From the NCBI GenBank assembly GCA_946999045.1, contig CAMQBR010000030.1, positions 1 through 21,950 of the forward strand: 21,950 nt of DNA. The letters are read 5' to 3'. The translations under genes and the position numbers were made by a program. This document shows, one piece after another, positions 16,879-21,950 of the stretch. Source of the stretch: an uncultured Prevotella sp. Its GTDB lineage: Bacteria > Bacteroidota > Bacteroidia > Bacteroidales > Bacteroidaceae. How positions within the stretch are numbered: position 1 is the first letter of the stretch; each line of letters starts with the position of its first letter. The notes below the pieces were generated by a model, which made no database searches, was not told the DNA's origin, and saw only the letters and a list, made by a program, of their open reading frames with translations.

Positions 16879-18216
16879 ATGTCAGATAATAACAATACAA
16901 CTCCACATATTCTCGACTTTGGCGATCCTGGCAAAGCCGATAGTATCATCAAAGTAATTGGTGTTGGTGGCGGTGGTGGCAATGCTGTTAACCACATGTA
17001 TCGTGAAGGCATTCATGATGTAACATTTGTTTTATGCAATACCGATAAACAAGCTCTTGATGACAGTCCTATTCCTTGCCGTCTACAATTAGGCGAAGAA
17101 GGACTTGGTGCTGGTAATAAACCAGAGAAAGCTCGTCAGACAGCAGAAGAGAGTATAGATGATATAAAGAATATGCTCAACGATGGTACACGTATGGCAT
17201 TCATCACAGCAGGTATGGGCGGTGGAACTGGTACAGGTGCAGCTCCTGTTGTAGCGCGTATATCTAAAGAAATGGGTATTTTAACCGTTGGTATTGTTAC
17301 CATTCCTTTTGGATTTGAAGGTGATAAAAAAATCAATCAGGCATTAGACGGTGTAGAAGAAATGGCAAAGCACGTTGATGCTCTATTGGTTATCAATAAC
17401 GAACGATTAAGAGCTATCTATCCCGATCTTACTCTGATTGATGCATTTAGTAAGGCCGATGATACATTGAGTATTGCTGCCAAGAGCATTGCCGAAATTA
17501 TTACCAACCATGGTCTTATCAACCTCGACTTCAATGATGTGCGTACTGTACTAAAAGACGGTGGTGTAGCTATCATGAGTACAGGTTATGGAGAAGGAGA
17601 GGGACGTGTGAAAGCAGCCATAGAGGATGCCCTCAACTCTCCATTGTTAAATGATAATGATATATTCAATTCTAAGAAGATACTACTTAGCATCAACTTC
17701 TGTAATGAGAAGAGCGATGATAACAGCGGCTTGATGATGGAGGAAATGAATGATGTGCATGACTTCATGAAGCGATTTGATAGCGACTTTGAAATCAAAT
17801 GGGGTATTGCTTTAGATCCTGATTTAGGTAAGAAGGTAAAGGTTACTATCTTAGCTACGGGCTTTGGTGTTACCGATGTAGAGGGTATGGAAGGACATAT
17901 CAAAAAACGTCTTACAACCGAAGAAGCTATGCGCAGAGCCGAGGAGGAAGAGCGAAAAGCACAACAGATGAGTCGTAAGGATCATTATTATAGGGATGGC
18001 AAGAACTCTAAATACAAACATCTTCCACACATCTATCTTTTCAACAATGACGATTTAGATAACGAGGATGTTATCTTAGCAGTAGAAAATTATCCTACTT
18101 ATAAGCGTACTCGTCAAATGCTCGAAGATATTCGCAAAGAGTCTTCTGGCACATCTACTGTTGATCCCCAAAAAGATAGTGGCGAACCAGTACAGGGCTT
18201 GATTAGCTTTGGGTAG
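16879..18216 (+). CDS. ftsZ: Cell division GTPase FtsZ
   Basis: Tubulin-like GTPase that forms the division ring. The 445 residues show the N-terminal nucleotide loop IGVGGGGGNAVN (27-38), CNTDKQAL (53-60), the tubulin signature GGGTGTG (114-120), TIPFGFEG (141-148), NNERL (173-177) and the catalytic T7 loop NLDFNDVRTVL (215-225) with D217 and D220. The GTPase core ends near 335. A charged helix-like stretch (345-365) and a linker follow, then YPTYKR (405-410), which may be the FtsA-binding conserved peptide, and a further 35 residues ending LISFG. A 142-base gap precedes it without an exact TAnnTTTG box; TAAACTTG (16839-16846) is one mismatch away. It is the last gene before the terminator. 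Confidence 0.98.
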   Translation: MSDNNNTTPHILDFGDPGKADSIIKVIGVGGGGGNAVNHMYREGIHDVTFVLCNTDKQALDDSPIPCRLQLGEEGLGAGNKPEKARQTAEESIDDIKNMLNDGTRMAFITAGMGGGTGTGAAPVVARISKEMGILTVGIVTIPFGFEGDKKINQALDGVEEMAKHVDALLVINNERLRAIYPDLTLIDAFSKADDTLSIAAKSIAEIITNHGLINLDFNDVRTVLKDGGVAIMSTGYGEGEGRVKAAIEDALNSPLLNDNDIFNSKKILLSINFCNEKSDDNSGLMMEEMNDVHDFMKRFDSDFEIKWGIALDPDLGKKVKVTILATGFGVTDVEGMEGHIKKRLTTEEAMRRAEEEERKAQQMSRKDHYYRDGKNSKYKHLPHIYLFNNDDLDNEDVILAVENYPTYKRTRQMLEDIRKESSGTSTVDPQKDSGEPVQGLISFG

Positions 18217-18222
18217 GTAAGG

Positions 18223-18266
18223 TATCCACCCCATCCTAAAAGAGAGGATGGGTGATAGGTCTTTTT
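18223..18266 (+). terminator. Terminator of the dcw cluster after ftsZ
   Basis: TATCCACCCCATCCT pairs with AGGATGGGTGATA (two single-base bulges) around a 7-nt loop, and the sequence then runs GGTCTTTTTG. GC-rich stem plus T5 about ten bases beyond the ftsZ stop make it a good intrinsic terminator. Confidence 0.8.
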
Positions 18267-18348
18267 GCCATATGCAAACTAATGACTCGTCTACTTTTTA
18301 ATTCGTAAAATAGCAAATTATCACAACTAACAAACTTATAAACCAAAT

Positions 18349-18798
18349 ATGACTCTTTTCGATAAAATCAATGAAGACATTAAAGCAGCCATGAAGGCTC
18401 GCAACAAAGTAGCACTCGACACACTGAGAAATATAAAGAAAGTATTTCTTGAAGCCAAAACAGCACCTGGAGCTAACGATACGCTCGAAGATGCTGCAGC
18501 ACTCAAGATTATACAAAAGTTAGCTAAGCAGGGAAAAGAAGCTGCAGCAACCTATACTACAGCAGGCAGACAAGATTTGGCTGATGCCGAATTAGCACAA
18601 GTCAATGTTATAGAGCGTTACTTACCTAAGCAACTTTCTGATGAAGAAATAGAGAAAGTAGTAAAAGAGATTATTGCAAAAACTGGAGCAACCAGTATCA
18701 AACAAATGGGGCAAGTAATGGGCATTGCTTCTAAACAATTAGCAGGACAAGCAGAAGGGCGTACCATTTCTGAAATCGTAAAAAAACTGTTAGCTTAA
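18349..18798 (+). CDS. yqeY: GatB/YqeY domain protein
   Basis: Small soluble protein of the YqeY family, related to the tail domain of the GatB subunit of tRNA amidotransferase. Its cellular role is not established; a link to tRNA metabolism is presumed from the shared fold. The 149 residues are the normal length, with an N-terminal helical domain (about 1-90, IKAAMKARNKVALDTLRNIK at 11-30) and the family landmarks YLPKQLS (91-97) and KQMGQVMG (118-125), followed by GR at 137-138. It lies after the ftsZ terminator, so it is probably transcribed separately. TACTTTTT (18292-18299) is a near match to the -7 box, but with poor spacing to TTTG. This gene often follows ftsZ in Bacteroidetes. Confidence 0.93.
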   Translation: MTLFDKINEDIKAAMKARNKVALDTLRNIKKVFLEAKTAPGANDTLEDAAALKIIQKLAKQGKEAAATYTTAGRQDLADAELAQVNVIERYLPKQLSDEEIEKVVKEIIAKTGATSIKQMGQVMGIASKQLAGQAEGRTISEIVKKLLA

Positions 18799-19042
18799 TA
18801 AGAATGGTAGATATAGAAGTAGAAAGTAATAAACATACAAATATAGTAAAGGTAATACCCGTTTATTCCTACTAATTCTTTCTATAACTCCTGTTCAAAA
18901 CAAAAGAATACGGTTATAAATACCTATAAGTAAGTATTGCGCCCCACTAATTTATTCCTTACTTTTACAAACGATATAAATATAGTTATGCAAATAATAA
19001 AATACCATATAAATATGGGGAATACTATCCTCGTGCACAGTG
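18799..19042. other. Intergenic stretch after yqeY, no gene seen
   Basis: This is AT-rich sequence between the yqeY stop and the terminator at 19043. It contains a small dyad CCATAT-AA-ATATGG (19005-19018) and no exact TAnnTTTG box on the plus strand. No ORF here looks protein-like; the one from 18937 would read through the terminator hairpin. The stretch may be the 3' untranslated region of yqeY or hide a small RNA that uses the terminator. Confidence 0.4.
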
Positions 19043-19076
19043 CGTACCATTCAAGACTTGAATGGTACGTTTTTTT
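19043..19076 (+). terminator. Strong intrinsic terminator, plus strand
   Basis: A perfect 12-bp stem (CGTACCATTCAA, 19043-19054, with TTGAATGGTACG, 19058-19069) with a three-base loop is followed directly by seven T. This is the best terminator in the window and faces the converging barrel gene. It would end yqeY transcripts or a separate small transcript. Confidence 0.9.
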
Positions 19077-19141
19077 ATATACGCTTGTCTTTCGCATTAT
19101 TGTAAGCTCTTCAAGTGAATAATCCGTAAGTAGCCATCGAA

Positions 19142-19201
19142 AGAATAGCGTTTCTTACCCCCCCTATATACGGTATAATCATGTAAGAAATGCGGTATTC
19201 T
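19142..19201 (-). terminator. Probable terminator of the barrel gene
   Basis: Just past the stop codon on the minus strand, AGAATACCGCATTTCTTAC (19201-19183) pairs imperfectly with GTAAGAAACGCTATTCT (19158-19142); GTAAGAAA and AGAATA match fully and a few bases between them do not. The loop contains a second small dyad (TATAC-C-GTATA). The 3' side continues TTCG, with only a weak T-run, so efficiency is uncertain. Confidence 0.5.
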
Positions 19202-19203
19202 CT

Positions 19204-21297
19204 TTAGTGCCCCATGCGTGAGGTATCAACCTGCTTTACTTTCTTTTCCTTGTAACCACCGAACTTATAGACAACAGCAAAAGTAACGGTAGACCAACTG
19301 TTGTTGATCTTCATACGATAGTCTTGGTTGCCTTGTACGGAACGGGTGTCAAAGAAATTGTTGAAGATGTTGCTGCCATTGAGGCGCAGTCCCCATTTTC
19401 CATCGTGTGACGACCATTGCAGCTTGGCATTCATTCGGAAGATGGGACTGATGTCGTAAACTCCCTGTATTGCCTTTGACTGAAAGAAAGGATTCAGAAT
19501 AAGACGCACGTCCTGTGTTTTGCAAAGTTTTACAGATGCGGTACCGCCAAGTATGGCAGAAAGTTTCTTTCGATTGAATGGCAAGTCGAAGAAACGACTG
19601 CTCTTATCGTGCTTGTAAGTCCCTGCAACAAACACGTTTCCGTTGAGCCATTTGCCCGCACTGAAGATGACAGATGCCTGTAGTCCGAACCTATTTGAAT
19701 AATCAAAGTTGGTTTCTTTCATGATGACTGCCATGCGGTCTGCTGTCTGGTAGGGCATCTGCACGGAATAATCTGGCTCCAGATTTGCGAAAGCCGACAG
19801 CGTATAACGTCTCTTGATCTGCCACATCAGGTTGACATTATAATAGGAGTAGGGTTTCAAATCGGGATTGCCATGTATCTCTGTGTAGGTGGATGAATAA
19901 AAAACATTGCTCATGGTTGACCAATAGCTCGGAAACACTGAATTGGAATTGAAGGAGAGGTTGAGCAAATGGTTGTCGTTGATGCTCCACAAAGCATTGA
20001 GCGTAGGATAGATGCGCCATTTATCCCACATCGGAGAGTGGTATTGCTCGGCAGCAACGGAAGCCTCAAAACTGATTGCCTTGTTGACCTGTTTGCTGAA
20101 ACCTGCATACATGTTCCATATCCGCTCATTGATGTCAACGCTGCTGGTCGCATTGGGCAAGATGTTTCCCTTCTTATCGAGGGTGCTCTGATAGCTCTTG
20201 TTGCTCGCAAACTGTCCTTTCACGCCATACGACAACCCCCATCCATGCGCCAATGAATGGGTTTGATCGGCCGTAAACATCCATTTGTTGATGGTCTGCT
20301 CATTGCTACTTGTCAGGTTGCGTTTTGTTTCTGTCGTATTTGCATTCACCTGCATCGTGCCGTCAAGCCATTGTTGCTGCGGCGTGCGATAGTAGGTGTA
20401 CGAGCCGCCAAGGGTGAGTCCGAAAGGAAGTGAGTAGTTGACATCCACATTATGCAAGTACGCATGACTGTCAAGGTGCGTTCTGCTTACACTCAAACCT
20501 GTCGTTTGGTTGTTGGAGCTGTTCTTTTTCCAATTTCCAGTATAGGCAATGTCGAGACGATGATTCTTGTTGAACGCATAATTCATACCCAAGCGGTAGT
20601 AGTGCCTAATGCCAAACGACTTCTGCCAAGTTTCGTCATAATAGTTTACACGCTTGTTGCCCAAAGGATGATTGGCTATGAGCGAAGACTCACGGTATGA
20701 ATTGCCGTCAACGAATTGATAGTTTGCATCAAGTCCAAACTTGCCTCTTTGCATGGAAAGGGCAAGATTACCAAAGCCAGTTGAATATTTGCTTTGCTGC
20801 AATCCACCAACCATCTGTCCCGACAACCGATTGGTGCCAGCATTATCTTTCGTGACGATGTTGATAGCCATGCCACGAACATGATAGCGAGCCGGCGCAG
20901 ACAACATCACCTCTGCCTTTGCCAACTGTGCGGCAGGCATCGCTTTCAGTCTGTCTGCCAGCTGTTCTTGCGTCAACGTAGTGGCTTGTCCATTGATAAT
21001 CAACGTCACCTCATTGCCCAAGAGGGATATACTACCAGTAGCATCGCTGACACCGGGAATGCGTGTAAGAGCCTCATAAGCGTTGTCGGCAGGCAACTGC
21101 TTCAACAGCAACGGCATGTTGTACAATAGCATGCCACGCTCTACCTTGACGATGGGGCGCGAGCCCTTTACCATTACTTCAGGAAGATTATGCATCATAG
21201 ATTCCATGGTGAGTGAATCTTTTGAACTTTGCGCTTGTGCATGAATGGATAAGGTGGATACCAAGACACATGCTAAGAAAAACATTCTACATCTCAT
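19204..21297 (-). CDS. Outer-membrane beta-barrel protein, TonB-receptor-like (plug plus OMP_b-brl_3-type barrel)
   Basis: A 697-residue exported protein. The signal peptide (about 1-22, cleavage after AQA) is followed by a plug-like domain (about 36-150) with LPEVMVKGSRPIVKVERG, ALTRIPGV (76-83), a LIINGQ element (99-104) and INIVTKD (145-151). The remainder alternates polar and aromatic residues as in a large beta-barrel and ends TVTFAVVYKFGG plus a charged tail. This is the layout of the Bacteroidetes 'outer membrane beta-barrel family protein', relatives of TonB-dependent transporters. The N-terminal carboxypeptidase-regulatory-like domain that many members carry before the plug is missing, with only about 13 residues between signal peptide and plug. 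Substrate is unknown; no SusD partner is next to it. By eye it is more GC-rich than the dcw genes. Confidence 0.88.
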   Translation of the reverse strand: MRCRMFFLACVLVSTLSIHAQAQSSKDSLTMESMMHNLPEVMVKGSRPIVKVERGMLLYNMPLLLKQLPADNAYEALTRIPGVSDATGSISLLGNEVTLIINGQATTLTQEQLADRLKAMPAAQLAKAEVMLSAPARYHVRGMAINIVTKDNAGTNRLSGQMVGGLQQSKYSTGFGNLALSMQRGKFGLDANYQFVDGNSYRESSLIANHPLGNKRVNYYDETWQKSFGIRHYYRLGMNYAFNKNHRLDIAYTGNWKKNSSNNQTTGLSVSRTHLDSHAYLHNVDVNYSLPFGLTLGGSYTYYRTPQQQWLDGTMQVNANTTETKRNLTSSNEQTINKWMFTADQTHSLAHGWGLSYGVKGQFASNKSYQSTLDKKGNILPNATSSVDINERIWNMYAGFSKQVNKAISFEASVAAEQYHSPMWDKWRIYPTLNALWSINDNHLLNLSFNSNSVFPSYWSTMSNVFYSSTYTEIHGNPDLKPYSYYNVNLMWQIKRRYTLSAFANLEPDYSVQMPYQTADRMAVIMKETNFDYSNRFGLQASVIFSAGKWLNGNVFVAGTYKHDKSSRFFDLPFNRKKLSAILGGTASVKLCKTQDVRLILNPFFQSKAIQGVYDISPIFRMNAKLQWSSHDGKWGLRLNGSNIFNNFFDTRSVQGNQDYRMKINNSWSTVTFAVVYKFGGYKEKKVKQVDTSRMGH

Positions 21298-21414
21298 TTA
21301 CTGCTGATGTTGGTTGAGGGCGGTTCTATAAATTACCACCGTAAAGTTTTTTATGTCCGTCTTTTTACGTTTTGTCATCTTGTGGACTCTTTTTGGTTCT
21401 ATTTGCTTGTTCAT
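21298..21414 (-). CDS. Short ORF inside the element, abutting the barrel gene
   Basis: A 38-codon basic ORF (MNKQIEPKRV..., then KMTKRKKTDIK, ending ALNQHQQ). It begins next to the inner palindrome of the MITE-like element and its TAA is directly followed by the ATG of the barrel gene in the same frame. Most of it lies within the element; the last eight codons are host leader. There is no clear Shine-Dalgarno. It may be a chance open frame, or a leader peptide whose translation delivers ribosomes to the downstream start. I recognise no family. Confidence 0.25.
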   Translation of the reverse strand: MNKQIEPKRVHKMTKRKKTDIKNFTVVIYRTALNQHQQ

Positions 21415-21512
21415 TCAGTCGTATAGCTCGCTATACTCCTTCACTCACAAACAAATAGAACTCAAAAATAGCCTCACAATCTGTCAAAGCTAATTTATAG
21501 AACCGCCCTTGA
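21314..21512. mobile_element. MITE-like element in the leader of the barrel gene
   Basis: Terminal inverted repeats GGGCGGTTCTATAAATTA (21318-21335) and its exact complement (21491-21508) bound a 191-bp unit without a transposase. TTGA stands directly outside both ends (21314-21317 and 21509-21512), as expected for a 4-bp target duplication. Inside is a separate palindrome (21396-21461) with its exact centre at GTATAGC-TC-GCTATAC (21421-21436). The ends match those of the 1877-1962 repeat except at two positions. The insertion point is 20 bases upstream of the barrel gene's ATG. Confidence 0.8.
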
Positions 21513-21542
21513 GTTTGACTGATTCGGCGAATGAACACTTCG

Positions 21543-21572
21543 CAAATATAAAAAAAAAATCATGAACCCAAA
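21543..21572 (-). promoter_or_regulatory. Probable original promoter of the barrel gene
   Basis: On the minus strand TTTG (21572-21569) and TATATTTG (21550-21543) are separated by 18 bases, close to the Bacteroidetes TTTG/TAnnTTTG arrangement. Initiation near 21536 gives a leader of about 240 nt. Without the 191-bp element and one TTGA copy it would be only about 45 nt, so the element appears to have entered an existing leader. A second inward-facing box, TAGCTTTG (21492-21485), lies within the element's right arm. Confidence 0.6.
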
Positions 21573-21678
21573 ATTTATTTAGAATGAATCGACAAAAAAA
21601 CTTGTATATAATTGACAATAAAGGTATTATCACCAGAAACCATCAAAGAAAAGGTACGGCGCTTTCGAGCATGATTCA

Positions 21679-21927
21679 ATGATAAAGAAGAAAGGCCGTC
21701 CACCAGCGAATGCCACCGATGTTCAATCTACATAAGAGAGTTTGGAACGGAATGCAGTGTTTGTCAATCGTCCACAAATCGTTGACTATTTTTACCAATT
21801 ATTACCCCAAAAACAGCCTTTCAAAACTTTCAATCTGGAAAAAATCAATAGGCTGGCAGGAGGTAAACAGGAAGTAATTGGGCCAAGAAATTCGACTATT
21901 TACCATCAAAAGCATGCCATAACCTGA
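21679..21927 (+). pseudogene. Possible gene remnant with an in-frame stop
   Basis: From ATG 21679 the frame reads MIKKKGRPPANATDVQST, meets TAA at 21733, and then stays open for 63 codons in the same frame (ERNAVFVNRPQIVDYFYQLL and onwards) to TGA at 21925. The KKKGRPP opening recalls an AT-hook or basic DNA-binding segment such as occurs near the N-terminus of some transposase subunits, but the rest matches nothing I recognise. It may be a decayed gene or merely an open stretch. Nothing else in 21573-21950 looks coding. Confidence 0.2.
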
Positions 21928-21950
21928 TTAAAGGTTTCACTTTGGCAGAC

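Noticed and set aside
17586..17903. Minus-strand 105-codon frame inside ftsZ
   Set aside because: Antisense shadow of a conserved gene, rich in Ser and Pro as expected from reading the complementary codons.
18937..19122. Plus-strand 61-codon frame after yqeY
   Set aside because: It would run through the strong terminator hairpin and T-run at 19043-19076, and the sequence is not protein-like.
19911..20256. Open frames on both strands within the barrel gene
   Set aside because: They sit in a region where the 697-residue frame is continuous with a signal peptide and barrel pattern; the others look random and lack starts with context.

Overview
The window looks like chromosome of a Bacteroidales bacterium, most likely Prevotella or a close relative. 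The evidence is the AT-rich sequence, several exact matches to the Bacteroidetes -7 promoter box TAnnTTTG, starts with little or no Shine-Dalgarno sequence, a long Bacteroidetes-type MraY, a PASTA-bearing division PBP, an FtsL-like protein with a long cytoplasmic tail, and a TonB-receptor-like outer-membrane barrel. The genus is an inference from general protein character, not from a search.

Left edge (1-2100): a 5 x 22 bp tandem repeat, a decayed inverted repeat, a terminator, and eno (enolase) on the minus strand. Eno and the division cluster are divergent. Their promoters carry the identical -7 octamer TATCTTTG, and a perfect 30-bp inverted repeat lies between them.

Centre (2101-18216): a complete division and cell wall (dcw) cluster on the plus strand: mraZ, rsmH, ftsL-like, ftsI (PBP with PASTA), murE, mraY, murD, ftsW, murG, murC, ftsQ, ftsA, ftsZ. 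Many junctions overlap by 1-4 bases, which suggests one long transcript. It probably starts just upstream of mraZ, may be boosted by an internal promoter before murG, and ends at a hairpin terminator after ftsZ. The cytoplasmic enzymes (MurC, MurD, MurE) build the UDP-MurNAc-peptide, MraY and MurG make lipid I and lipid II, and FtsW with the PBP polymerise and crosslink it at a septum organised by FtsZ, FtsA, FtsQ and FtsL. murF and ddl are not in the cluster.

Right part (18217-21950): yqeY (plus strand), a 405-bp convergent intergenic region with one terminator per direction, then a minus-strand gene for an outer-membrane beta-barrel protein of more GC-rich appearance. Its leader contains a 191-bp MITE-like element with terminal inverted repeats, a TTGA direct repeat on each side, and an inner palindrome. 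The element separates a good Bacteroidetes promoter from the gene and carries a 38-codon ORF that stops on the codon just before the barrel gene's ATG. The last 400 bases hold no convincing intact gene.

Most of the window is ordinary housekeeping sequence. The most interesting material is the family of three inverted-repeat elements (about 207-292, 1877-1962 and 21317-21509), whose arms keep a TAnnTTTG box, and the insertion of one of them into a gene leader.
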